Source of the DNA: Motiliproteus sp041586615
GTDB lineage: Bacteria; Pseudomonadota; Gammaproteobacteria; Pseudomonadales; Balneatricaceae
Length of the DNA stretch: 64,000 nucleotides
NCBI GenBank assembly: GCA_041586615.1
Contig: JBFGZS010000013.1
Span: forward strand, 12,321-76,320
Reading direction: 5' to 3'
Of the stretch, positions 43,461 to 51,817 are shown in pieces. The notes under the pieces were generated by a model that had not been told where the DNA came from, did no database searches, and was given only the letters and a program-made list of their open reading frames with translations. A program made the position numbers and the translations under genes. The stretch's first letter is position 1; each line of letters opens with the position of its first letter.

Positions 43461-45149
43461 TTACAGATGTCGGTTCAGCGCAGACTCATCGCCTTGCGGG
43501 CTTGTTTGATCTTTGTCGATCTGTTGGCAATGATCAAGTAAGCCCTCGGTCGACCCGTCGAAGCGGGTGGGGCGTTGGCCTGCTTGATGGGCGAGTATCG
43601 TTTTGGCCAGGCTTTTACCCAGCTCAACACCCCATTGATCGAAAGGGTTGATGTTCCAGATAACGCTTTGGGTAAAGACTTTATGTTCATAAAAAGCCAG
43701 GAGGGTTCCCAGTACGCGAGGTGTTAATTCGGCAAGAATAAATGTGCTTGAGGGTTTGTTGCCCGGGTAATGCCGATGCCCGCACATGGCTTCTCCCGGC
43801 ACGCAGCGATCCTCCTGGCCACACATCAGCGCCCGCGATTGAGCCAAGCAATTGGCCCGGGCAAGTTGCTGATGGATGTCAGGGACATGAGGATTGGTCG
43901 CCACCAGCACAAAGTCGACCGGGACTCGCCGAGTGCCCTGGTGTAATAATTGATAGAAAGCGTGCTGTGCATCGGGGCCGTATTCTCCCCAGATAATCGG
44001 GCAGGTGGGGTAGCTGGCCAGCGTCTTGTTCAGCCGGACGCTTTTGCCGTTGCTCTCCATTTCCAGTTGTTGTAGGTATTCAGGTAAGAACTGTAAGCGG
44101 TGGTCGTAGGGCAACACCGCGTGACTTTCGTCTTTGCCGAAGCTGTGGTACCAGACTCCTAGCATGGCCTGGAGAATAGGGATGTTGCGGTTAACCGGCG
44201 TTGATCGGAAGTGCTGATCGGCCCAGTGAGCCCCGGCTAGAAATTCGCGAAACTTCGGCATGCCCAGTGCGATAGCGATGGGTAAACCGATGGCAGACCA
44301 CACGGAATAGCGGCCGCCCACCCATTTCCACATCGGCAATTGATTGGCCGCCGGGATGCCAAAGCCGGTCATGGCGCGTGCGTTTTCTGAGACACCGATG
44401 AAATGACAGCTCATATCGAAAACCGAGCCCAGATCCTCTTCAAACCAAGACTTGACGGTTTGTGCGTTGGTCAGGGTGTCGGACGTCGTGAATGATTTGG
44501 ACGAAATAATAAACAAGCTGGTTTGTGGGTTCAGCTCTTTGAGCTTTTCTATGATCTCGTTGCCATCGATACTGGAGACGAAATGCAGACGGGTGCCCGG
44601 GGTTGTTTCGTAAGTAAAGGCTTCGCAAACCATGCGTGGGCCGAGGTCTGAACCGCCCACGCCGATATTGACCACATCCCGAATTGGCTGTCCGGTGCTG
44701 CCCAGCCAGCGGCCGCGCCGAATCTGATCCGCATGGCTGGCGATCTTGCCTTGCATGGTTCTGATCGTCGGGATGATATTTTCCCCGTCGACCAGCAGTG
44801 GTGTGTTATCGCGGCTTCGCAGGGCTGTGTGCAGGGCGGGGCGCCGCTCGGTGACATTGACCTCTTGCCCGCTGAAGAGGTCATCGATGCGCTGCTCGAG
44901 ATTGGCTTCGGCGCACAGGTCTGAAAAAAGCGTCAGTGTTTGTTGGTCGATATGGTTTTTGGAAAAATCGAAGATATTATCTTCGAAAGATACCGAGAAA
45001 CGGCTGAAACGCTCGGAGTCTTCGGCAAATAACGCGTCGATACGACGCTGCTGTAGCGTGTGGTAATGACTGTCGAGTTGCTTCCAGGTTGCCGTTTTGG
45101 CGATATCCCACACGGCTGACAGATGAGGTGTATCGGCTGCTTGGTTCAT
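43461..45149 (-). CDS. pgi: Glucose-6-phosphate isomerase
   Basis: The protein has 562 residues and interconverts glucose-6-phosphate and fructose-6-phosphate. The motifs IGVGGSDLGPRMV, FIISSKSFTTSDT and GGRYSVWSAIGLPIA, plus the C-terminal QWGVELGKSLAK signature, are present. The ATG at 45149 has GCGGAG upstream; six codons earlier another ATG exists without support. A small exported protein gene lies just upstream on the same strand. Confidence 0.95.
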   Translation of the reverse strand: MNQAADTPHLSAVWDIAKTATWKQLDSHYHTLQQRRIDALFAEDSERFSRFSVSFEDNIFDFSKNHIDQQTLTLFSDLCAEANLEQRIDDLFSGQEVNVTERRPALHTALRSRDNTPLLVDGENIIPTIRTMQGKIASHADQIRRGRWLGSTGQPIRDVVNIGVGGSDLGPRMVCEAFTYETTPGTRLHFVSSIDGNEIIEKLKELNPQTSLFIISSKSFTTSDTLTNAQTVKSWFEEDLGSVFDMSCHFIGVSENARAMTGFGIPAANQLPMWKWVGGRYSVWSAIGLPIAIALGMPKFREFLAGAHWADQHFRSTPVNRNIPILQAMLGVWYHSFGKDESHAVLPYDHRLQFLPEYLQQLEMESNGKSVRLNKTLASYPTCPIIWGEYGPDAQHAFYQLLHQGTRRVPVDFVLVATNPHVPDIHQQLARANCLAQSRALMCGQEDRCVPGEAMCGHRHYPGNKPSSTFILAELTPRVLGTLLAFYEHKVFTQSVIWNINPFDQWGVELGKSLAKTILAHQAGQRPTRFDGSTEGLLDHCQQIDKDQTSPQGDESALNRHL

Positions 45150-45177
45150 AAACGGCTCCGCAAACACGAAGCGCCTA

Positions 45178-45474
45178 TCATTCGTTCGAGCGTTGTGGCT
45201 CGTCGGATAACCCTTTAATAAAACTTTTGACCTTGCCTAGCGCGTGGTTGCCGGCTTCTGCGGTTTTTTCCGCGCCATTTTTGGCAAAACAACCGGCTCG
45301 TGCCGCCAGGCAGCCGGTTTGGCAGCCTGCTTTTGCGGCGTTGTCGTCGGTGTATTGAGCGCTGCATGTGCTGGAACACTGTGTTTGTTCCGATTCACAA
45401 TTGGCGTAACTGGGTGCGCTGTTCAATACAGCGTACGTCATGGTCAGTACGGTAAAGGTCGTTGAGAGGCGCAT
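45178..45474 (-). CDS. Small exported cysteine-rich protein
   Basis: The protein has 98 residues with a signal peptide ending near PSYANC. The next ~45 residues contain six cysteines (NCESEQTQC, STCSAQ, GCQTGCLAARAGC), likely forming three disulfides in the periplasm, followed by a Lys/Glu-rich tail. I do not recognise the family. GGAAGG precedes the ATG. Only 28 bp separate it from pgi, so the two may be co-transcribed, without an evident functional link. Confidence 0.75.
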   Translation of the reverse strand: MRLSTTFTVLTMTYAVLNSAPSYANCESEQTQCSSTCSAQYTDDNAAKAGCQTGCLAARAGCFAKNGAEKTAEAGNHALGKVKSFIKGLSDEPQRSNE

Positions 45475-45510
45475 CGCTGCCTTCCTGGTTGTTGGTCTGT
45501 GAAGTATAGA

Positions 45511-46143
45511 TCAGGCAATACCGATCAATTTGTGTGTTTGCAGACTAAGGCGCCAGCGTGGGTGCGCTTTACAGTACGCGATACAGGCGGCGAGGCTGAC
45601 CTTGTAGTCGGGGCCGTCCATGGGCTGAAGGAAAAAATGGTCGAACATCAGGTGTTGAAAGCGTTCAGGCATCGCTTGCGCTTGTGGGTAGATCAATTTG
45701 AGTTCGTGACCGCTGTGCTGGCGGACCGGGCTGGAGCCTTTCGGACTGACGCAGATCCAGTCGATCCCCGCGGGAACCGATAAAGTCCCGTTGGTTTCGA
45801 GGGCGATCTCGAAGCCGGCCGTCTTGAAGGCATCAATAAGCGCTGGATCCAGCTGCAGCAGAGGCTCGCCACCCGTACAGATTACATAGGGTGCCACCTT
45901 GCTATCCTGAGGCCAGAGCGCCTTGATCGCTTCGATAAGTTGTGTCGACGTCGGGAATTTTCCGCCATTGACACCATCGGTGCCGACAAAGTCTGTATCG
46001 CAGAAGTTACAGGCGGCCTTGGCCCTGTCCTGCTCGCGGCCAGACCAAAGGTTGCAGCCGCTGAAACGACAGAAAATAGCAGGGCGTCCGCTTTGCGCTC
46101 CTTCTCCCTGGAGGCTATAGAACATCTCTTTGATGGCATACAT
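45511..46143 (-). CDS. queE: 7-carboxy-7-deazaguanine synthase (QueE)
   Basis: The protein has 210 residues and is a radical SAM enzyme of queuosine synthesis. The cluster-binding cysteines lie in the motif C-x14-C-x2-C (SGCNLWSGREQDRAKAACNF), a variant spacing known in some proteobacterial QueE proteins, rather than the usual Cx3Cx2C. The substrate-binding ICTGGEPLLQ and ALETNGTL segments follow. No queC or queD is adjacent. The upstream region is pyrimidine-rich, lacking a clear ribosome-binding site. Confidence 0.9.
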   Translation of the reverse strand: MYAIKEMFYSLQGEGAQSGRPAIFCRFSGCNLWSGREQDRAKAACNFCDTDFVGTDGVNGGKFPTSTQLIEAIKALWPQDSKVAPYVICTGGEPLLQLDPALIDAFKTAGFEIALETNGTLSVPAGIDWICVSPKGSSPVRQHSGHELKLIYPQAQAMPERFQHLMFDHFFLQPMDGPDYKVSLAACIAYCKAHPRWRLSLQTHKLIGIA

Positions 46144-46180
46144 GGGAGGGTATCACTTTACTCAAAAGATAAGGTTGGCT

Positions 46181-46224
46181 CAGTCGCGTTTCCGTGCGCT
46201 ACTGTACGCACGGAAACGCGACTG
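46181..46224. terminator. Perfect 18-bp hairpin between rdgC and queE
   Basis: CAGTCGCGTTTCCGTGCG pairs exactly with CGCACGGAAACGCGACTG, loop of 8. No T run follows on the minus strand. It lies 37 bp before queE, so it could terminate rdgC or hold the queE leader in a hairpin. Confidence 0.5.
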
Positions 46225-46295
46225 GTCTGGAGGAAAGAGGCATCGCCTGGCGTGTGCCTGCGATGCCTCTATGGTTATGAACCGCTGTGCCTAGG

Positions 46296-47231
46296 TCAGG
46301 CGTCGATCGCCGGGCTGTTGGCGGATTCATTTTCGCCACCCATTAAGGTGATCAATTGGGGGATGAATTTTGAAATCTCCATGGCCTGGAGTGTGAAATC
46401 CGCATCAAATAGCGCGGCCGCATCGGCGCTGCCCATCTCGGCTGCTTTTTCCTGTAGCAGATCAGAAAACTTAATCCGACGTACAATCATGTCCTCTGCA
46501 ACCATGCAGCTGAGGCTGTCATTCCAGTTTAGCGCGACTTTAACCGCTTGTTTGCCGGCGTTGAGGTGGCTGCTGATCTCTTCGCTGTGTAAATACTGTT
46601 GCTGACAGGTGACCTTTCCGCCGTCTTCACTCGGGTCTTTGAGTTCGCAAGCATCGCCAAGGCCAAACCCTTCGCCAAGGGGGCTGTCCTCTTGTAGCCA
46701 GCTGGTCATGACGGAGGCGGGTGCCTTGTTGAGCGTTGGTAACACAACCGGTAAGCTGCCGAGAGTCTTGCGCAGGAACGATGAAAAATCATCGGCGCGT
46801 TTGGCGCTACTGGCATCGACGACCAATAGCCCCTGATCCAGATCGATGTAGCCGTACGTGTGCTGGAATCGACTGAAGGCTTTGGGGAGCAAGTCAAGCA
46901 GGATCTCATCTTTGAGCGTGTCGCGCTCTTTCTTGCGAACCTTGCGATCCTGTTCGTGTTCGATGAGCTCTACGCGCTCGTCGAGGTGGTCCTTGAGCAC
47001 GGAAGAGGGCAGTATTTTTTCTTCTTTGCGGGCGCAAAGCAGCAGGTAATTACCCGATGCATGTACCAGTTCGTCAAAGCCTTTTCCCAGTGGCGATACC
47101 CAGCCGTAGCGGCTCTGCTCCTGGCTGCTGCAGGGTGCGAAGCGACTTTCCTGTAGGGCTTCACTTAATGCCTCGGCGTTATGTTGGAAAGGGCGGGTAA
47201 AGCGATAGAAAGTCAGGTTTTTAAACCACAT
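46296..47231 (-). CDS. rdgC: RdgC, recombination-associated DNA-binding protein
   Basis: The protein has 311 residues and forms a ring-shaped dimer on duplex DNA that limits RecA activity. The opening MWFKNLTFYRFTRPF and ESRFAPCSSQEQSRYGWVSP are typical. The start at 47231 matches known RdgC proteins; a 13-codon upstream extension has no homology. Its upstream region (349 bp) is shared with the divergent hemerythrin gene. Confidence 0.94.
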   Translation of the reverse strand: MWFKNLTFYRFTRPFQHNAEALSEALQESRFAPCSSQEQSRYGWVSPLGKGFDELVHASGNYLLLCARKEEKILPSSVLKDHLDERVELIEHEQDRKVRKKERDTLKDEILLDLLPKAFSRFQHTYGYIDLDQGLLVVDASSAKRADDFSSFLRKTLGSLPVVLPTLNKAPASVMTSWLQEDSPLGEGFGLGDACELKDPSEDGGKVTCQQQYLHSEEISSHLNAGKQAVKVALNWNDSLSCMVAEDMIVRRIKFSDLLQEKAAEMGSADAAALFDADFTLQAMEISKFIPQLITLMGGENESANSPAIDA

Positions 47232-47580
47232 AAAAAATCTCTGTATTCTGACGATAGGTAGTGAGAGCAACCGGCTACGTTACCAGTTGGTGCGGTCGTT
47301 CGCTAGCCCCAGCGATGGATAGATGTCTGGTCGATGGGGTGGCCTTGTCTCTCTGCTGCCTGTGGTGGGGATAAAGTTCTAGCAAGGCGGTGGTAGGTCT
47401 GGTGTTTGATTTGATATGGCTCAACACGTGTCAGCGGCATATTTGATAGTCTGGGGCTACTGTAGGGATACGAGGTTTATAAACCCTGGCAGTCGCTATA
47501 ATGATAGGCGGGTGGGCAGTCGTGTTGTGCGCTGTACACGAGAAAAGCTTGGTTAACTAAGATAATACAGGGAGATAGCC
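47232..47580. other. Gene-free stretch between divergent rdgC and hemerythrin genes
   Basis: It contains one near-consensus FNR box (47411-47424). No RNA gene or repeat was recognised. Confidence 0.5.
47411..47424 (+). promoter_or_regulatory. Candidate FNR/Anr box upstream of bacteriohemerythrin
   Basis: TTGATATGGCTCAA matches 9 of 10 informative bases of TTGAT-N4-ATCAA. A weak -10-like TGATAGTCT lies ~30 bp downstream. The site is ~160 bp from the hemerythrin start. Confidence 0.55.
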
Positions 47581-47982
47581 TTGTCACAATTTGAATGGAA
47601 AGTGGCGTTTCGCGTCGGTGATCCGATGGTGGATGAGCAGCATAAAAAGCTGTTTGCCCTGTTAGGTGCGTTGCACCAAGGGATACATAGCTGTGATTCG
47701 CGAGAACGGGTTCAGACGACCTTAGCGGAGCTGTTGGCCTATACCCGGTATCATTTTTCTGCAGAAGAGGCGCTCATGCAGAAGGCTAACTACCCTGAAT
47801 TCCTTGCCCATAAAGCGTTGCACGACGCCTTGTTGGCGAAGGTCGTTGCTATGCAGGAAGAAGCAGCCAAAAGCGACTCCGATATGGGAGTTGCCTTACT
47901 GGTATTTCTGAATGACTGGTTGGTAAAACATGTTCTGGAGAGCGATAAGGCGATTGGCCGTTTTCTGGATGCAGGCAGCTAA
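47581..47982 (+). CDS. Bacteriohemerythrin
   Basis: The protein has 133 residues forming a four-helix bundle that binds O2 at a di-iron site. The ligands are visible as DEQHKKL, HFSAE (HxxxE), HKALH (HxxxH) and HVLESD (HxxxxD). There is no sensor domain or signal peptide, so it is a soluble cytoplasmic oxygen carrier or scavenger. Translation starts at TTG with GGGAGAT upstream. The candidate FNR box and the nearby anr-cbb3 genes fit a role at low oxygen. Confidence 0.92.
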   Translation: MSQFEWKVAFRVGDPMVDEQHKKLFALLGALHQGIHSCDSRERVQTTLAELLAYTRYHFSAEEALMQKANYPEFLAHKALHDALLAKVVAMQEEAAKSDSDMGVALLVFLNDWLVKHVLESDKAIGRFLDAGS

Positions 47983-48012
47983 AAGACCTGCATCAGAGGC
48001 CGCTAGGTGCGC

Positions 48013-48546
48013 TCAATAAGCGATTAGCGTGTGAACGGGAATCCCGGCTTCTTGTAAGCGTGTAGAGCCGCCAAGGTCGGGTAGGTCGATAACCGCTGCG
48101 GCTTCGACAACGTCGGCGCCCAGCTTTTGCAGCAGTGTTGCGGCGGCAAGCAGGCTGCCTCCTGTTGCAATCAAATCATCAAGTAGCAACACCTTATCGC
48201 CCTCTGCGCAGGCGTCGGTTTGAACTTCGACGGTTGCAGTTCCGTATTCTAATTGATAGGAACAGGAGATCGTTTCGCCAGGAAGTTTTTTTTTCTTGCG
48301 AACCAGAATCAGGGGGAGATTCAGTTTATAGGCCATCACTGAGCCGAAGAGGAATCCGCGGGCATCGAGGCAGGCAATATGCGTGATGTCGCTATCCATA
48401 TAATGCTGGCAGAGTGCGTCTGTCACGATGTGGAGTGCTTTGGGGTCGCGCAATAGCGGTGCAATATCTCGGAAAGTGACGCCCGGTTCTGGCCAGTCCG
48501 CTACAGCACGGATAGCAGACTTGATATAGCACTCGTCAAACAGCAT
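48013..48546 (-). CDS. apt: Adenine phosphoribosyltransferase
   Basis: The protein has 177 residues and salvages adenine to AMP using PRPP. The PRPP-binding motif VLLLDDLIATGGSL and the LDARGFLFGS loop are diagnostic. It lies 36 bp downstream of anr on the same strand; the apt-anr-hemN neighbourhood is also found in Pseudomonas aeruginosa. Confidence 0.95.
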   Translation of the reverse strand: MLFDECYIKSAIRAVADWPEPGVTFRDIAPLLRDPKALHIVTDALCQHYMDSDITHIACLDARGFLFGSVMAYKLNLPLILVRKKKKLPGETISCSYQLEYGTATVEVQTDACAEGDKVLLLDDLIATGGSLLAAATLLQKLGADVVEAAAVIDLPDLGGSTRLQEAGIPVHTLIAY

Positions 48547-48582
48547 GGTTCGCCTCTGGAAAATAAAAAGAAGGAGATATAA

Positions 48583-49365
48583 TCAGGTGGATGCCTGTTG
48601 TGTGTTGTTGTGTGATGGGGTATTCGTCAGATTCTCGCCAGACACGCGATAGAGCTCTTCCAGGCAGAGGATCTCTATCTCTTTGCCTTCCACGTTGATT
48701 AGGTTCTGCTTCTGGAAGCGGGTAAAAATACGGCTGACCGTCTCAACGGCGAGGCCGAGGTAGTTGCCGATTTCGTTGCGCGACATGGATAATCTGAACA
48801 GTGTGGCCGAGTAGCCCCGTAAACGAAACCGTTCTGAGAGCTTGATCATAAACGTGGCTACGCGCTCTTCAGCGGTTTTTTTGCTAAGGAGTAGCATCAT
48901 CTGTTGTTCGTCGCGGAGTTCCTTGCCCATCGCGCGGATCAGTTGCCGGCGAAGTTCGGGCATCTGGCCTGAAAGATCGTCGAGCTTGTCGTAAGTAATC
49001 TCGCACACCGTGGTTGTTTCAAGAATCTTGGCGGAAACGGGGTAGTCCGCGTTGGCGATCGCGCTCAGGCCGATAATTTCGCCGGGAAAATAAAAGCCGG
49101 TTATCTGCTCTTCGCCATGATTGGTTACCGTGTAGGTTTTGATCGTTCCCGCTCTGACCACATAGATCGCGTGAAATGGGTCGCCTTGGTGAAGCAGGTG
49201 AGCGCCTTTCTTCAGCGGTGGGCTTTTCTCAACAATTTTGTCGAGTCGCTCCATATCGCTGTTACTGAGTGCAAAAGGCAGGCACAACGAGGCAAGGCCG
49301 CAGGTGGTACAACTCGTACGGTTCAGCGTCCGCGATCTTTCTACTGATGTAGGCTTCTCAGCCAT
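48583..49365 (-). CDS. anr: Anr/FNR oxygen-sensing transcription regulator
   Basis: The protein has 260 residues. The [4Fe-4S] cysteines are in SCTTCGLASLCLP (Cx2Cx5C), with the fourth in TTVCEITYDKLDDL, as in E. coli FNR. The recognition helix SRNEIGNYLGLAVETVSRIF keeps the E-xx-SR residues that read TTGAT. It should activate genes without oxygen and repress others. The ATG at 49365 has AGGGA at good spacing; an ATG three codons earlier is possible. Placement between apt and hemN matches Pseudomonas anr. Confidence 0.95.
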   Translation of the reverse strand: MAEKPTSVERSRTLNRTSCTTCGLASLCLPFALSNSDMERLDKIVEKSPPLKKGAHLLHQGDPFHAIYVVRAGTIKTYTVTNHGEEQITGFYFPGEIIGLSAIANADYPVSAKILETTTVCEITYDKLDDLSGQMPELRRQLIRAMGKELRDEQQMMLLLSKKTAEERVATFMIKLSERFRLRGYSATLFRLSMSRNEIGNYLGLAVETVSRIFTRFQKQNLINVEGKEIEILCLEELYRVSGENLTNTPSHNNTQQAST

Positions 49366-49408
49366 AAACGACATCCCTGCAGCTATTTTTTCTATTGGCT
49401 AAACAAAC

Positions 49409-49443
49409 AACCGAACCATTATGGCTTATTTAATAGTTCGGTT
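49409..49443 (-). terminator. Terminator after hemN
   Basis: On the minus strand AACCGAACTATTA pairs with TAATGGTTCGGTT (one mismatch) and is followed by GTTTGTTT. It begins 13 bp after the hemN stop. Confidence 0.65.
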
Positions 49444-49455
49444 GAAGCCTGGGCG

Positions 49456-50847
49456 TTAGATGATCCGTGAGAAAGTGCGCCCTGCTTGTGATTTTTGTGC
49501 ATAGGCATCAAAAGTCATACAGATTCGACGGATCAGAAGGCGTCCAGACGGTGTGACACGGAAAGTCTCACCGCACTTCTCTACCAGGCCGTCATCGACA
49601 AACTGCTGCATAGCCTGGATCTCTGGCGCAAAGAAACGGTTGAAATCAAGATCAAACTCTTTCTCAATGACGGAAGGGGTTAGTTCAAAATGGCAGATTA
49701 GCTGCGTGATGACGCGGCGGCGGATGCGATCTTCTCGGGTGAGAATGACCCCGCGCTTGATGGCCTGTCCTTTAGTTGCGATTGCCGCTTCATAGAGGCT
49801 GAGATCGTGCTCGTTTTGGTAGTAAACATCGCCAATTTGACTGATGGCTGAAACGCCCATGGCCACGAGATCACAATCGCTGTGTGTGGTGTAGCCCTGG
49901 AAGTTGCGGTGCAGGTGGCCTTCGCGTTGTGCAACGGCCAATTCGTCATCGGGCTTGGCAAAGTGATCCATGCCAATGTAGACATAGCCCGCATCGATCA
50001 GTTGATTGATGGTGTTTTCCAGGATGACCAGCTTATCGCTGGGCACGGGAAGGTCGCTGTCGCTGATGTGTTTCTGAGAGCGGAAACGGTCGGGCATGTG
50101 AGCGTAGTTAAAGACCGATAATCGGTCCGGGCTCATCTGGATGATCGAGTCGACCGTCTTGCTAAAGCCGTCGATTGTTTGGTGCGGGAGTCCGTAGATC
50201 AGGTCGATATTGATCGATTTGAAGCCCAGCTCGCGAGAAGACTGAATGATCTCTTCTGAAAGGGATGTCGGCTGTAAGCGGTTAACGGCGGCCTGTACCT
50301 TGGGGTCGATATCCTGAACACCCAGGCTGACGCGGTTAAAGCCCAATTCGCGAATAACAGCCATCCGGGATGCATCAGCTTCGCGTGGGTCTATCTCGAT
50401 CGAGTAATCGCCCTGGTCGTCATCGCGTAACCGGAAGTTGTCCCGGAGTACGCCCACTAGCTCACGCATTTGATCATCGCTGATAAAGGTCGGTGTTCCA
50501 CCGCCCCAGTGCAGTTGGTTGACGATTCTATCGTCAGAATACCATTTTGAAAGCTGTGCGACCTCTTGGTAGAGCTTGTCGAGGTAAGGCTGGGCCTTTT
50601 TCTTGTTGCGGGTGATTACTTTGTTGCAGGCGCAGAAATAACAGGCGTGTGTACAAAAAGGTAGGTGGACATAAAGCGATAAAGGTGCATTTTTGTCCGC
50701 CGTCTCTTGACCGTTCTTTACCAGCGTCTCAGATGACAGCGCGGGATCGAATTGAATGGCGGTAGGGTAAGAGGTATAGCGTGGCCCAGAAAGATCGTAG
50801 CGACGGATCAGTTCAAGATCCCATTTGATTTGGTTTTCAATTTTCAC
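49456..50847 (-). CDS. hemN: Oxygen-independent coproporphyrinogen III dehydrogenase
   Basis: The protein has 463 residues, a radical SAM enzyme that makes protoporphyrinogen IX precursor without oxygen. The cluster motif CTHACYFCAC lies at residues 65-74. GPRYTSYPTA near the start is diagnostic for true HemN rather than HemW. It supports haem supply for cytochromes, including cbb3 oxidase and the 11-haem protein, under low oxygen. I saw no FNR box in the 95 bp directly upstream. Confidence 0.96.
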   Translation of the reverse strand: MKIENQIKWDLELIRRYDLSGPRYTSYPTAIQFDPALSSETLVKNGQETADKNAPLSLYVHLPFCTHACYFCACNKVITRNKKKAQPYLDKLYQEVAQLSKWYSDDRIVNQLHWGGGTPTFISDDQMRELVGVLRDNFRLRDDDQGDYSIEIDPREADASRMAVIRELGFNRVSLGVQDIDPKVQAAVNRLQPTSLSEEIIQSSRELGFKSINIDLIYGLPHQTIDGFSKTVDSIIQMSPDRLSVFNYAHMPDRFRSQKHISDSDLPVPSDKLVILENTINQLIDAGYVYIGMDHFAKPDDELAVAQREGHLHRNFQGYTTHSDCDLVAMGVSAISQIGDVYYQNEHDLSLYEAAIATKGQAIKRGVILTREDRIRRRVITQLICHFELTPSVIEKEFDLDFNRFFAPEIQAMQQFVDDGLVEKCGETFRVTPSGRLLIRRICMTFDAYAQKSQAGRTFSRII

Positions 50848-50990
50848 AGAAAATCACACCGAAGCTGAAGAGAGTGGTAAGTAGCCCTGTAGTCATTCGT
50901 CATAGGGTGTCGAACCCTTATTAAACCACAGGGCGGATGATGTTTCAGTAACCGGGTGCGTATTTCGATGCATGCGCAAGGCATCGGTCG

Positions 50991-51060
50991 CTCTTAACCC
51001 GGCGGGTGAATCGCCTAACGCAGGGATCAGTTAACAGTGGCCTGTAGGCCACTGTGAGGC
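50991..51060 (+). repeat. Dispersed intergenic repeat, copy H (uninterrupted)
   Basis: It contains CTTAACCCGGCGGGTGAA, CCTAACGCAGGGATC and the palindrome ACAGTGGCCTGTAGGCCACT. It is the intact counterpart of copy F at 10889-11130. Confidence 0.72.
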
Positions 51061-51374
51061 CCGGCAAAGCCAGTAGCTTCACGCAGTTGCCAGGGTTGAG
51101 GGGGCGATGGGCGGATGGGTATGGATAGCTCTTTGTCCGCCAGATTAATAGGCGCAGAGCCTTGGCTGATTTAAGCAAGAAAAAGGCAAAAACCGATAGC
51201 TTTGCTAGTATCTGAAGTGGCAAAAGCAATTAACCGTAAAGAGTGCAGTGCTTTAGGCTGTCTAGGCGTTTGTCGTCGGTTGCCTGAGCTGTGGCCGTGG
51301 AGGGCTTGGTCCAGGTGCTTTTTTGAGTTAGAAAACGGTCAGTGAATGCGGATGGTTTACGTTGATGGGTTGAA

Positions 51375-51516
51375 TTGATAGCTTGGCTTGATAGCTTGGC
51401 TTGATAGCTTGGCTTGATAGCTTGGCTTGATAGCTTGGCTTGATAGTTTGGCTTGATAGTTTGACTTGATAATTTGACTTGATAGTTTGGCTTGATGCTT
51501 GACTTGATAGTTTGGG
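51375..51516 (+). repeat. 13-bp tandem repeat, 11 units, upstream of ccoN
   Basis: The unit is TTGATAGCTTGGC. The first five units are identical; the next ones drift (TTGATAGTTTGGC, TTGATAATTTGAC) and unit ten is 12 bp. Every unit contains TTGAT, the FNR half-site, at a 13-bp period. Confidence 0.95.
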
Positions 51517-51579
51517 CGGATGCGAGCAGTCAAGGGCCTGTGGGTATTGCGCGTTAAAAGTCGGCGCGTTGTCAGATTG

Positions 51580-51621
51580 TTGATGTAAGTCAAAAAAGAG
51601 TTGGTGATCACTTGGTAGAGT
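51580..51621 (+). promoter_or_regulatory. Candidate class II FNR promoter of ccoNOQP
   Basis: TTGATGTAAGTCAA (51580-51593) matches 9 of 10 informative bases of the FNR/Anr box. TAGAGT (51616-51621) occupies exactly the -10 position expected if the box is centred at -41.5. The leader to ccoN would be ~190 nt. Confidence 0.7.
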
Positions 51622-51817
51622 GGGTCGGTCGATTTCTGATAATTATAAGGCGGTTAGCGATTGCCGTTCAGCGGCGAAGGCTTTCGCTGCCTCGTAAGTT
51701 GAATTGACATAGGTCACAAAAAGAGTTTTCATAACGGCCGTTTAAAACCAGACGAATATGATGGCTTTGGTTTTAGTGGCTTCAAATCTTTGTCTGACCC
51801 AAGAAAGGGAGGGGTTC

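Larger units (their letters stand above)
50848..51817. other. Long gene-free stretch upstream of the cbb3 operon
   Basis: From left to right it holds the hemN promoter region, repeat copy H (50991-51060), a GC-rich patch, an 11-unit 13-bp tandem array (51375-51516), an FNR box (51580-51593) and the ccoN leader. Open frames on the minus strand here are low-complexity translations of the tandem array. Confidence 0.65.

Noticed and set aside
51375..51516. Possible CRISPR array
   Set aside because: Units are contiguous 13-mers with no spacers and no cas genes nearby.
51357..51611. Repetitive 84-codon minus-strand frame
   Set aside because: It is produced by the 13-bp tandem array, which keeps a frame open by chance over 39-bp periods.
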